Source: VRUE01 sp963697695
GTDB taxonomy: Bacteria; Actinomycetota; Thermoleophilia; Solirubrobacterales; 70-9
Reading direction: 5' to 3'
Assembly (NCBI GenBank): GCA_963697695.1
Contig: OY969094.1
Coordinates: forward strand, 2,170,001 to 2,234,000
DNA: 64,000 nt
Shown here: in pieces, positions 53,018 through 60,952 of the stretch
Layout of the letters: every line of letters begins with the position of its first letter
Position numbering within the stretch: the first letter of the stretch is position 1
Program-made: the position numbers and the translations under genes
The notes under the pieces: generated by a model
The model's database searches: none
What the model was told of the DNA's origin: nothing
The model's input: the letters and a program-made list of their open reading frames with translations, nothing else

Positions 53018-53770
53018 CTATCGCCAAGTGATGACGCGTCGCTCGGCGAGGGCGAGAAGTGCGAAGAGACCGATCGTCATCGTCGCGAGGACGAAGACCG
53101 CGGCGAAGACCCGCGCCGTTTCCAGCTGGGCGTTATCGACCAGGATCAGGTGCCCCAGTCCGGAGTCCGAGCCGGTCCACTCGGCGAACACCGCGCCGAT
53201 CGCGGCGACGGCGACGGCGATCTTGGTACCGCTGAAGAAGTAGGGCAGCGAGCTGGGCGCCTCGAGCCGCCAGAGGATCTGGCTGCGAGAGGCGTCGAGA
53301 CTGCGCATCATCTTCTTCGCCTCGGGGTCGACCGAGCGCAGGCCATCGAGCGTGTTGACGGTGATCGGGAAGAAGCAGATCAGGGCGATGATCCACAGCT
53401 TCGGACCGATCCCGAAGCCGAACCAGACGACGAGGATCGGCGCGATGGCGACGATCGGAATCGTCTGCGAGGCGACTATCAGCGGATAGAACGCGCGCCG
53501 TAGGGTCTCGGAGAGGTGCAGGGCGACGGCGAAGGCGAGCCCGGCGGCGATCGCGCAGGCGAGTCCCAGCAGCATCTCCTGCAGCGTCACCCAGGCGTTT
53601 TCGGCCAAGAGCGAGCGGCTCTGCCAGAGCGCCTCGGCGATTTCCGCGGGGGAGGGGACGAGGAAGTCCTCGAGGTTCAGCGCATCGGCGATTGCGCCGG
53701 TCGACGCGGCAAACTGCCAGGCGCCGATCAGGGCGGCGAGGACGAGAGCGGGGGACAGCCAGCGCTTCAC
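53018..53770 (-). CDS. ABC transporter permease, SsuC/ThiX type
   Basis: A 250-aa permease with six transmembrane segments and the binding-protein-dependent transport signature (LDASRSQILWRLEAPSSLPY, the EAA loop). The GTG at 53770 overlaps the ATPase stop by 4 nt, and the gene ends 9 nt before the binding protein. It forms the membrane part of the NMT1-type importer. Confidence 0.9.
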   Translation of the reverse strand: MKRWLSPALVLAALIGAWQFAASTGAIADALNLEDFLVPSPAEIAEALWQSRSLLAENAWVTLQEMLLGLACAIAAGLAFAVALHLSETLRRAFYPLIVASQTIPIVAIAPILVVWFGFGIGPKLWIIALICFFPITVNTLDGLRSVDPEAKKMMRSLDASRSQILWRLEAPSSLPYFFSGTKIAVAVAAIGAVFAEWTGSDSGLGHLILVDNAQLETARVFAAVFVLATMTIGLFALLALAERRVITWR

Positions 53771-54588
53771 CGCGCCCCTTCCCTCAGCGCTCGCAGCGCT
53801 CTCTCCCTGACGGCGACGAACTCGGGATCGGTGACCGCCCGGTCGCGATCGGCTGCGCGTGGGGCCGGCGCGCTCAGCTCCGCCACGACCCGGGCCGGCC
53901 GCGCCGACAGCACGACGACCCGGTCGGCGAGGTAGAGCGCCTCCTCGACGTCATGGGTGACGATGACGACGGTGCGCGGCTCGACCTCCAACGCCTTCGC
54001 CAGCCACTCCTGCATCTCCGCCCGCGTAATCGCGTCAAGCGAGGCAAAGGGCTCATCGAGGGCAAGAACCGGCTTGCCGGCAACGAGCGTTCGCAGGAAG
54101 GCGACCCGCTGCCGCATTCCGCCCGAGAGCTCGGCGGGTGTCGCGCGCTCGAAGCCGGCGAGACCAAAGCGCTCGAAGAGCCGCGCCGCCTGCCGGCGCG
54201 CCGCTGCTCGGCGGATGCCACGGTTGCGCAGAGCCAGCGTGGCGTTGTCGATCGCATCCAGCCAGGGCAGCAGCAGATCCCGCTGGGGCATGAAGGCGCA
54301 ACGCTCGAGGCGGCTGGCCGGGTCGCCGGCTTCGCCGAGTGTGACGGTGCCTCGCTCGGGCTCCTGCAGCCCCGAGATCAGCTCGAGCAGGGTCGACTTG
54401 CCGCAGCCAGAGGGGCCGACCAGTCCGAGGACGCCGTGGGCGGCGACCTCCAGGTCGAGTGTCTCGATCACACGCAGCTCGCCATAGGAGTGGCCCAGGC
54501 CTTTGACCGAGATCGTGATCCCGGCCTCGCCTTCGGCGGCAGGAGAGGCCACTGCCGGAGCGAATTCCTCGGTTCTCGCAGACATCAT
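53767..54588 (-). CDS. ABC transporter ATPase, SsuB/TauB type
   Basis: A 273-aa ATPase. Walker A GPSGCGKST, Q-loop CAFMPQRDLLLPW, signature LSGGMRQRVAFLRTL, Walker B KPVLALDEPFASLD and the H-loop VTHDVEEAL are all intact; the DLLLPW and FASLD forms are typical of nitrate/sulfonate/taurine importers. The start is ATG 54588 (an adjacent ATG at 54585 is equally possible) with AGGATACC upstream; the longer frame to 54621 lacks a better site. It is divergent from the TauE gene across 74 nt. Confidence 0.9.
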   Translation of the reverse strand: MMSARTEEFAPAVASPAAEGEAGITISVKGLGHSYGELRVIETLDLEVAAHGVLGLVGPSGCGKSTLLELISGLQEPERGTVTLGEAGDPASRLERCAFMPQRDLLLPWLDAIDNATLALRNRGIRRAAARRQAARLFERFGLAGFERATPAELSGGMRQRVAFLRTLVAGKPVLALDEPFASLDAITRAEMQEWLAKALEVEPRTVVIVTHDVEEALYLADRVVVLSARPARVVAELSAPAPRAADRDRAVTDPEFVAVRERALRALREGAR

Positions 54589-54611
54589 TGGTATCCTGGC
54601 GCACTCCGTGC

Positions 54612-54632
54612 TCCTGACCAAAAAGGTCAGGA
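54612..54632. promoter_or_regulatory. Palindromic operator candidate between the ABC importer and TauE genes
   Basis: TCCTGACC-AAAAA-GGTCAGGA is a perfect 8-bp inverted repeat with an A5 centre, 24 nt from the ATPase start and 30 nt from the exporter start. The Rrf2-type regulator encoded at 55616 is the likely ligand. It could control both directions. Confidence 0.5.
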
Positions 54633-54662
54633 AAGTCGATAACCACCCTGCGCGGAACTCCT

Positions 54663-55598
54663 ATGGACCCGGCAATCATTTTGTTTGGCTTCGGCATCGG
54701 AGCAATGGTCGGCATGACCGGCATGGGCGGCGGCACCTTGATGACGCCGCTGCTGATCCTGCTCTTCGGCGTCAAGCCGGTGACCGCGATCGGCACCGAC
54801 ATCTTCTACGCGGCTGTGACCAAGACGGTCGGCGGCTGGCGCCATCTGCGGATGGGGACGGTCAACATCCGTCTCGCCTACTGGCTCGCCGCTGGAAGCG
54901 TGCCCGCCGCGGTGGCCGGAGTGTGGGCGATCTCCATCCTGCAGAGCAAGGTAGGCGAAGAGGAGCTCGACTCGATCGTCTACGCGCTGCTCGGCGGCAC
55001 CCTGCTGATGGTCGGGATCATCACCCTCGCCCGGGCGTTGATCCTCAGCAACCTGATCGAAGAGCGCGAGGACTTCACGATCGAGCGCCGTCACAAGGTC
55101 GCCGCGGTCGCGATCGGGGCGACCACCGGCTTCGTGATCGGGATCACCTCGGCCGGCTCGGGCACGGTGATCGCGATCCTGCTGATCGCGGTCTACCGCC
55201 TCGTCCCGCGCAAGGTCGTCGGCACTGACGTCTTCCACGCCGCGATCCTGCTCTGGGCCGCCGGCATCGCCCACTGGGTCGGCGGCAACGTCGACTTCAT
55301 GCTGGCCGGCAACATCCTGCTCGGCTCGGTGCCCGGCGTCATCGTCGGCTCCCATTTCGCCGCTCGCGCTCCGACCGGGTTCCTGCGCACCGCGCTCGGC
55401 GTCGTCCTCATCGCTTCCGGAATCGTCACCGTGCAGAAGGGCGATCCGCTCGTCTGGCCGATCGCGGCCGCCGTCGCCGGCATCGGGCTCGGGCTGCTGA
55501 TCTGGTTCCCGCGCTGGTGGAGCGCTCGCCGGGTCGAGCGCGAAGCCAAGCAAGGGATCGACCGTTCCGCCGATCTGGCGCCGGACACGATCGGCTGA
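54663..55598 (+). CDS. TauE/SafE family membrane exporter
   Basis: A 311-aa membrane protein with eight transmembrane segments and the two TauE/SafE repeats: GIGAMVGMTGMGGGTLMTPL near residue 11 and GATTGFVIGITSAGSGTVIA near 150. Members export sulfite, sulfonates or sulfoacetate-type anions. It begins 30 nt from a palindrome and is followed 17 nt later by the Rrf2 gene. The ABC importer diverges from it, so import and export of one sulfur compound may be co-regulated. Confidence 0.9.
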   Translation: MDPAIILFGFGIGAMVGMTGMGGGTLMTPLLILLFGVKPVTAIGTDIFYAAVTKTVGGWRHLRMGTVNIRLAYWLAAGSVPAAVAGVWAISILQSKVGEEELDSIVYALLGGTLLMVGIITLARALILSNLIEEREDFTIERRHKVAAVAIGATTGFVIGITSAGSGTVIAILLIAVYRLVPRKVVGTDVFHAAILLWAAGIAHWVGGNVDFMLAGNILLGSVPGVIVGSHFAARAPTGFLRTALGVVLIASGIVTVQKGDPLVWPIAAAVAGIGLGLLIWFPRWWSARRVEREAKQGIDRSADLAPDTIG

Positions 55599-55615
55599 CT
55601 GATTAACTAGCCGTC

Positions 55616-56071
55616 ATGCGTGTATCGGCGAAGGCGGACTATGCGGTCCGTGCGGCGGCGGAGCTGGCGGCGGCCGACGAGGGCCCGGTCAAGGGCGAGA
55701 AGCTGGCCGAGGCACAGGACATTCCGCTGCAGTTCCTCGAGCACATCCTGCTCGAGCTGAAGCACGCCGGCATCGTCCGCGCCCGGCGTGGCGCCAAGGG
55801 CGGCTACTGGCTCGCCCGCCCCGCCGACGAGGTGACGATCGCCGACATCGTTCGCGCCGTCGAGGGTCCGATCGCCCACGTGCAATCGACCCCGCCGGAG
55901 TCGATCGAGTACCGCGGCAATGCCGAGCACCTGCAGGAAGTCTGGATCGCCGTCCGCGCCAGCCTCCGCGCGGTCGTCGAGCACGTCACCCTCGCCGACC
56001 TGGTCAGCGGCCAGCTGCCCGCCGAGGTCGAGGAGCTCGCCAGCGCCCCCGACGCCTGGGCCGCGCGGTAA
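55616..56071 (+). CDS. Rrf2 family transcriptional regulator without cysteines
   Basis: A 151-aa Rrf2 protein. The wHTH is at residues 1-60 (MRVSAKADYAVRAAAELA; LEHILLELKHAGIVRARRGA, KGGYWLARPADEVTI). There is not a single Cys, so it cannot carry the Fe-S cluster of IscR or NsrR and is closer in principle to CymR-type sulfur regulators. It is co-directional with TauE and 3 nt from the convergent CoxE-like gene. The probable site is the palindrome at 54612. Confidence 0.9.
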   Translation: MRVSAKADYAVRAAAELAAADEGPVKGEKLAEAQDIPLQFLEHILLELKHAGIVRARRGAKGGYWLARPADEVTIADIVRAVEGPIAHVQSTPPESIEYRGNAEHLQEVWIAVRASLRAVVEHVTLADLVSGQLPAEVEELASAPDAWAAR

Positions 56072-56074
56072 CCC

Positions 56075-57478
56075 TCAGTCGCTCGCCGGGACGCCGCCGG
56101 CGACGATGTTGACGAAGTTCTCCAGGTGGCGAGTGGTCCAACACTCGAAGGCGCCGTCGCAGTAGCGCTCGTAGGCGGCCATCACCGAGTCGCCGTAGTT
56201 CCAGTAGAGCCTTGGCTCGGGGTTGAGCCAGAAAAGGCGGCCGGCACGCTCTGAGATCTGGCCGAAGACCTCGGCGTGGGGCTCACGGCCATTGGTGCGG
56301 GCGTCGCCGAGGACGATCACGGTCGAGCGCGGGTCGAGCTCGTCTGAGATCTCGGTCAGGAACTCGAGCCAGACCCGGCCATAGTCGGTGTAGCCGGAGA
56401 CGTCGGCGACGCCGCCCTCGCTGGAGATGCGCTGGGCGATGACGCGGAAGTCGCGCTCGTGCTCGAAGACCTCGGTCACCTCGGAGATGCGCTCGATGAA
56501 GACGAAGCTGCGCAGCTTGCGGAAGGAGTCGTGCAGGGCGTGCAGGACGGAGAGGAAGAAGACGCTGGCCGAGGTGACCGAGGTGGAGACGTCGCAGAGG
56601 ACGTAGATCTCCGGCCGGCGCGGCCGCTTCGGCCGGTAGCGCAGGTGCATCGGCACGCCGCCGGTCTCCAGCGACGCCCGCATCGTGCGCCGCACGTCGA
56701 CCGTCTGGCCCTTGCGGCGGCCGCGCTGCTCGTGGCCGAGGGTCGCCAGCCGCCGCTTCATCTGGGAGACGGCACGGTGGACGGCGGCGAGGTCCTGGGT
56801 TGGGCTGGTCGGCAAGGTACGGTCGAGCTCGGCCAGCGGTCGCGAGGGGGGCAGGGTGGAGGTGCGCTCGATCAGGTCCCGCTCCAGCTCGCGGCGCAGG
56901 TGGCGCTCGAAGCGGTTGAGCTGCTCGCGGTCGATCGGCGGCAGCTCGGCGGCCCCATCCTCAGCGCCCTGCTGGGCGCCGGTGGAGAGCCCCAATGTGC
57001 GGCGGATTCGTTGTACGTCGACGCCGACCACCCCGGATCCCTCGCCCTGGCGGCCGAAGGCGGCGATCGCCAGGCGCGCCAGGTCGCGCATCTCGCCGTC
57101 GTTGCCGTCGACTATCGCCTGGCGGACCTGCTCGCGCAGCTCGTCGATGTCGAGCCGCTCGCCGCCCTCGTGCCGCCGGTCCTGCTCCTCCACGCCGCGC
57201 TCGATCGCCTCCGCCTCGGCGGCGCGAAAGAACCAGCGCTCGAAGAGCAGCTCGAAGACGCGACGGTCCTCCTGGGACTTGGCGATGGTCGCCGCCAGCG
57301 CCTCGCGGAAGTCCTCCCGGGAGGTCCAGGGCACCTGATCCAATGCCGCGAAGGCGTCGAGGATCTCCGAGGTCCCGACCGCAACCCCCTCGCCGCGCAG
57401 CTCCTCGCAGAAGCCGAGCAGCTTCGCCGCGATGCCGGGCGGTCCGGCCTCAGCCTTGGGGCCGTACGGACTCGACAA
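56075..57478 (-). CDS. VWA domain protein, CoxE-like
   Basis: A 467-aa protein of the CoxE family. The N-terminal 250 residues are helical and charged; the C-terminal half is a von Willebrand A domain with a MIDAS motif in YVLCDVSTSVTSAS and later VIVLGDARTNG. CoxE with a MoxR ATPase (CoxD) assists cofactor assembly in CO dehydrogenase clusters; no cox structural genes are in the window, so the client is unknown. The start is a TTG at 57478 that overlaps the AAA gene by 29 nt; GGGGTGAAGC precedes it. Confidence 0.88.
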   Translation of the reverse strand: MSSPYGPKAEAGPPGIAAKLLGFCEELRGEGVAVGTSEILDAFAALDQVPWTSREDFREALAATIAKSQEDRRVFELLFERWFFRAAEAEAIERGVEEQDRRHEGGERLDIDELREQVRQAIVDGNDGEMRDLARLAIAAFGRQGEGSGVVGVDVQRIRRTLGLSTGAQQGAEDGAAELPPIDREQLNRFERHLRRELERDLIERTSTLPPSRPLAELDRTLPTSPTQDLAAVHRAVSQMKRRLATLGHEQRGRRKGQTVDVRRTMRASLETGGVPMHLRYRPKRPRRPEIYVLCDVSTSVTSASVFFLSVLHALHDSFRKLRSFVFIERISEVTEVFEHERDFRVIAQRISSEGGVADVSGYTDYGRVWLEFLTEISDELDPRSTVIVLGDARTNGREPHAEVFGQISERAGRLFWLNPEPRLYWNYGDSVMAAYERYCDGAFECWTTRHLENFVNIVAGGVPASD

Positions 57479-58331
57479 GCTTCACCCCGACTCGCTCCGC
57501 GACCAGCTCGATGTCGGTGCGGTGCTTGATGATGATCGACATCGACTGCTCGAAGGTCTCCCTGTCGATGTCCTCGGCTCCCATCAGCAGCAGCGTGCGC
57601 GCCCAGTCGATCGACTCGGCGATCGAGGGCGGCTTCTTCAGGTCGAGAGCGCGAATCATCCGCACCACCTCGACCAGCCGCCGCGCCAGCGCCTCGGTCA
57701 GCTCGGGAGCGTGCAGGCGCACGATCTCCATCTCTCGCTCCAGCTCGGGGTAGTCGAGCCAGAGGTAGAGGCAGCGCCGCTTCAATGCCTCGGTCAGCTC
57801 GCGCGAGTTGTTCGAGGTGAGGACGACGATCGGCATCGTCGTCGCCGATACCTGGCCCAGCTCGGGGATCGTGATCTGGAAGTCGGAGAGCAGCTCGAGC
57901 AGCATCGCCTCGAACTCCTGGTCGGTCTTGTCGATCTCGTCGATCAGCAGCACGACCGGCTCGGGACTGGCGATCGCCTGCATCAGCGGTCGCTCGAGCA
58001 GGAACTCCTCGCTGAAGATGTCCCCGTGGACGTCCTCCCAGCCGTCCTCGCCGCCCGCCTGGATTCGCAGCAGTTGCTTGCGGTAGTTCCACTCGTAGAG
58101 GGCCTTCGCCTCGTCCAGCCCCTCGTAGCACTGGAGACGGATCAGCTCGCGGCCGCTGGCGCGTGAGAGCGCCTTGGCCAGCTCGGTCTTGCCGACTCCG
58201 GCCGGGCCCTCGACCAGCACCGGCTTGCCGAGCCGCTGCGCGAGGAAAGAGACGAGCGCCGCGGACTCATCGGCGAGGTAGCCGACTCCGGCGAGCGCGT
58301 CCTTGACCTCGGCGACAGAGCCATCTGGCAT
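57450..58331 (-). CDS. MoxR/CoxD-type AAA ATPase
   Basis: A 293-aa AAA+ ATPase. Walker A EGPAGVGKTELAKAL is near residue 42, Walker B VVLLIDEIDKTDQEFEAML near 120, sensor 1 VVLTSNNSRELTEALKRRCL, and a C-terminal lid. It is co-transcribed with the CoxE-like VWA protein, the usual chaperone pair. The ATG at 58331 was chosen over the upstream in-frame start because TATCAT ends 6 nt before it and MPDGSVAEVKDAL is a normal N terminus. Confidence 0.92.
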   Translation of the reverse strand: MPDGSVAEVKDALAGVGYLADESAALVSFLAQRLGKPVLVEGPAGVGKTELAKALSRASGRELIRLQCYEGLDEAKALYEWNYRKQLLRIQAGGEDGWEDVHGDIFSEEFLLERPLMQAIASPEPVVLLIDEIDKTDQEFEAMLLELLSDFQITIPELGQVSATTMPIVVLTSNNSRELTEALKRRCLYLWLDYPELEREMEIVRLHAPELTEALARRLVEVVRMIRALDLKKPPSIAESIDWARTLLLMGAEDIDRETFEQSMSIIIKHRTDIELVAERVGVKLVESVRPQG

Positions 58332-58337
58332 GAAGCG

Positions 58338-58345
58338 ATGATAAT
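58338..58345. promoter_or_regulatory. Overlapping divergent -10 boxes
   Basis: TATCAT on the minus strand (58338-58343) and GATAAT on the plus strand (58340-58345) overlap by four base pairs and each end exactly 6 nt before a start codon (ATG 58331, GTG 58352). Two leaderless transcripts would begin 20 nt apart. Confidence 0.55.
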
Positions 58346-58351
58346 TGCACC

Positions 58352-58576
58352 GTGCTTGACCTCGCCCTCCCATTCGCCGGGCTGCTGCCGCACAGCGCCG
58401 GCCCCTACATCGCACTTTTGATCGCCGGCTTTGTGATCGGCATCCTCGGCCACCTCACCGCCGCGCGCTGGCTGGTCGCAACCGGGGTGATCCTGATCTT
58501 CCTCGGCGCCTTCCTCTTTCCCCTGGCGTTGAACCTGACCGAGCCCAACCCGCCACCCGTCGACACTTCGCGCTAA
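58352..58576 (+). CDS. Small two-span membrane protein
   Basis: A 74-aa protein starting at GTG 58352 with two transmembrane helices (residues 18-36 IALLIAGFVIGILGHLTAA and 40-62 LVATGVILIFLGAFLFPLAL) and a Pro-rich tail. It is divergent from the MoxR gene and shares its promoter region. The function is unknown. Confidence 0.65.
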   Translation: MLDLALPFAGLLPHSAGPYIALLIAGFVIGILGHLTAARWLVATGVILIFLGAFLFPLALNLTEPNPPPVDTSR

Positions 58577-58705
58577 GTCGCACGAAGCAGGCTAGAATGC
58601 CGACCCGTAGGGCGCAGGCGAACCGTCCGGGTGGGCGTACGGGGGGCCTGTGGCCATGCCAATTCAAAGCGCTATGCCGACCCCCAATACGCCCAGGAGG
58701 ATCCC

Positions 58706-59815
58706 GTGTTGACTCGATTCCGTACCTTCGTCCTGTTTGCAGCGCTGGTCGCGCTGGCAACTACGTTTGTTGCTTGCGGCGGTGGCGATGACGGAGGCGG
58801 TAGCAGTAGCAACGAGAACCCACAGGCGGTCCTCGAGGAAGCCACCCTGAAGGGGGTCGAAAGCGGCAACCTGGACCTCTCGCTCGAGGTGGCGGTCGAG
58901 GGCAAAAACGGCGGTGACGTCGACATCAGTCTCTCCGGCCCGTTCCAGGGCGAAGGCGGTGGCGAACAGCTGCCCGAACTCGATATGACCGCTGAAGCGA
59001 GCGGCTCGGTGGGCGAGGAAGACGTCGATTTCGAGGGCGGTCTAGTCCTGCTCTCCAACAAGGCCTATGTCAACTACGAAGGCACCGAGTACGAGGTCGA
59101 CCCGACGACCTTCAGCTTCGTCAAGTCGTCGATTCAGCAGCAGGGGGGAGGAGCGAACGAAGTCACTCCCTGCCAGAAAGCCGTCGGCAAAATCAATTTC
59201 GCCGAGTTCGTCGAAAACGCCAGCAACGAGGGCAGCGCCGACGTCGAGGGCACCAGCACGACCCAGATCAGCGGCGATTTCAACACCTCGGCGGCGATCG
59301 ACCTGCTGGTCGAAATGGCTGAAGACCCCGCCTGCAAAAAACAGCTGAATACGGCCGGCCCGCTCCCTTCCACCGAGGAACTGGAAGAAGGCAAGGACGA
59401 GGTGAAGAGCGCCATCAAGGACGCGCACATCGAACTCTACGTCGGCGATGACGGCATCGTGCGCAGGACGGTGGCCGAGCTGACGATCGAACCGGAAGAG
59501 TCCGGCGGCGAGTCTGAAGCGGTCGAACTCGATCTCGACATGACCCTGAGCGGGGTCAACGAGAGCCAGACGATTTCGGCGCCGAGCGGTGCAAAGCCAC
59601 TGAGCGACCTCTTCCTCAAACTGGGGGTCAACCCAATCGAACTGCTCGGCCTGCTCAACGGCGAAGGTGATCTCAGTGCCACCCAGGGCGGCCTGGGCGG
59701 CCTGTTGGAAAGCTTCAGCGGCGGCTCGGGGAGCGGAGATCGCCAGGCGTATCTGAAATGCCTGCAGACGGTGAAGAGCGCGGCCGACCTGCAGCGATGC
59801 GCTGGGCTCAAATAG
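58706..59815 (+). CDS. Lipoprotein, possibly LppX/LprG-like
   Basis: A 369-aa lipoprotein (lipobox FVAC, Cys near residue 24, followed by a GGG-DD-GGG linker). The mature part is acidic and beta-rich, with segments such as NKAYVNYEGTEYEVDP, KDAHIELYVGDDGIVRRTVAEL and ELDLDMTLSG that resemble LppX/LprA-type lipid-binding lipoproteins. Two Cys (in VTPCQKAV and DPACKKQL) and two more at the C terminus (YLKCLQ, LQRCAG) may form disulfides. The start is GTG 58706 with AGGAGG 6 nt upstream. It overlaps the antiporter gene by 19 nt. Confidence 0.75.
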   Translation: MLTRFRTFVLFAALVALATTFVACGGGDDGGGSSSNENPQAVLEEATLKGVESGNLDLSLEVAVEGKNGGDVDISLSGPFQGEGGGEQLPELDMTAEASGSVGEEDVDFEGGLVLLSNKAYVNYEGTEYEVDPTTFSFVKSSIQQQGGGANEVTPCQKAVGKINFAEFVENASNEGSADVEGTSTTQISGDFNTSAAIDLLVEMAEDPACKKQLNTAGPLPSTEELEEGKDEVKSAIKDAHIELYVGDDGIVRRTVAELTIEPEESGGESEAVELDLDMTLSGVNESQTISAPSGAKPLSDLFLKLGVNPIELLGLLNGEGDLSATQGGLGGLLESFSGGSGSGDRQAYLKCLQTVKSAADLQRCAGLK

Positions 59816-60912
59816 CGGCTTTTCTTCGCTCGGCCCACGGCTGGCCCTATCTGCTGACGCCGCTGATCCCGGCGGCGGTGGCGCTCGATCTGGCGGGCGC
59901 CGCCGCCGGGATCGTCTTCACCGCTTCGGCCCTGGGCATCATCCCGACCGCGGCCCTGATGGGGCGCGCGACAGAGGAGCTCGCAGCCCGCTCCGGGCCC
60001 GGCATCGGCGGCCTGCTCAACGTCACCTTCGGCAATGCGCCGGAGCTGATCATCGCCCTCTTCGCGCTTCAGCAGGGTCTGCAGGAGGTGGTCAAGGCAT
60101 CGCTCGTCGGCTCGATCATCGGCAACATCCTGCTCGTGCTCGGTGCCTCGATGCTGGTGGGTGGTCTTGGGCGCGAGAAGCAGACGTTCAGCAGGACCAC
60201 CGCCGGCGTGCAAACGACGATGTTGCTGCTCGCCGCCGCGGCGCTGGTGATGCCGGCGATCTTCGAGCTGGTCGAGGGCCAGGGGCTGCCATCTCCCGGC
60301 GCCACGACGGTCGACTACGACTCGACCGTGGAGAACCTCTCGCTCGCGGTCGCGATCGTCCTGATCGCGACCTACGTCGCGGGCCTCTTCTTTTCACTGA
60401 AGACCCACCGTGACATCTTCAACCCCGAGTACGAGGAGGAGGAAACCTGGGGCTGGTCGACGCGCAAGTCGGTCCTCGCCTTGGCCGGCGCGGGTCTGCT
60501 GGTAGGGCTGATGTCGGAGGTTCTGGTCGGCTCGATCGAGGAGGCCTCGCACGCGATCGGGCTTTCGGAGTTCTTCATCGGCGTGATCGTCGTCGCGATC
60601 GTCGGTAACGCGGCGGAGCACTGGGTCGCGGTGCTGGTGGCGAAGAAGGACCAGATGGACCTGGCGGTCAACATCTCGATCGGCTCCAGCGCGCAGGTTG
60701 CGCTCTTCGTCGCGCCGGTCCTCGTCCTCGCCTCCTTCTTCCTCGGTCCCCACCCACTCGCGCTTGTCTTCAACGGCTTCGAGCTGGGCGCGATCCTGCT
60801 CGCCGTGCTGATCGCCAACTACGTCGCCCAGGACGGCGAGTCGACCTGGTTCGAGGGTGTGCAGCTGCTCGCGGTCTACGCCGTCTTCGGCCTCGCCTTC
60901 TACTTCGCCTGA
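59797..60912 (+). CDS. Ca2+/cation antiporter (CaCA/CAX family)
   Basis: A 371-aa membrane protein with about 11 transmembrane segments. The two alpha repeats are visible: VTFGNAPELIIALFALQQGL and VAIVGNAAEHWVAVLVAKKD, containing the Glu residues that bind the cation, together with GSIIGNILLVLGAS and SIGSSAQVALFVAPVLVL. It is of the ChaA/CAX type (Ca2+/H+). The ATG at 59797 overlaps the lipoprotein stop. It is followed by a second antiporter. Confidence 0.92.
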   Translation: MRWAQIAAFLRSAHGWPYLLTPLIPAAVALDLAGAAAGIVFTASALGIIPTAALMGRATEELAARSGPGIGGLLNVTFGNAPELIIALFALQQGLQEVVKASLVGSIIGNILLVLGASMLVGGLGREKQTFSRTTAGVQTTMLLLAAAALVMPAIFELVEGQGLPSPGATTVDYDSTVENLSLAVAIVLIATYVAGLFFSLKTHRDIFNPEYEEEETWGWSTRKSVLALAGAGLLVGLMSEVLVGSIEEASHAIGLSEFFIGVIVVAIVGNAAEHWVAVLVAKKDQMDLAVNISIGSSAQVALFVAPVLVLASFFLGPHPLALVFNGFELGAILLAVLIANYVAQDGESTWFEGVQLLAVYAVFGLAFYFA

Positions 60913-60937
60913 GCCGGGGCGCGCCGGCCCAGTCGCA

Positions 60938-60943
60938 TAGGCT
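60938..60943 (+). promoter_or_regulatory. Possible -10 box (TAGGCT)
   Basis: TAGGCT ends 9 nt before the GTG of the second antiporter; no ribosome binding site is visible. Confidence 0.35.
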
Positions 60944-60952
60944 CATCTGCTC

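Noticed and set aside
54589..54662. TPP riboswitch for the ThiY-like importer
   Set aside because: The 74-nt gap has no CTGAGA thi-box; its main feature is a palindrome better suited to a protein operator.
58577..58705. Possible riboswitch in the GC-rich leader before the lipoprotein
   Set aside because: I could not match the cyclic-di-GMP, cyclic-di-AMP, Mn or ZTP riboswitch cores; only a TAGAAT box near 58593 and short GC hairpins are seen.
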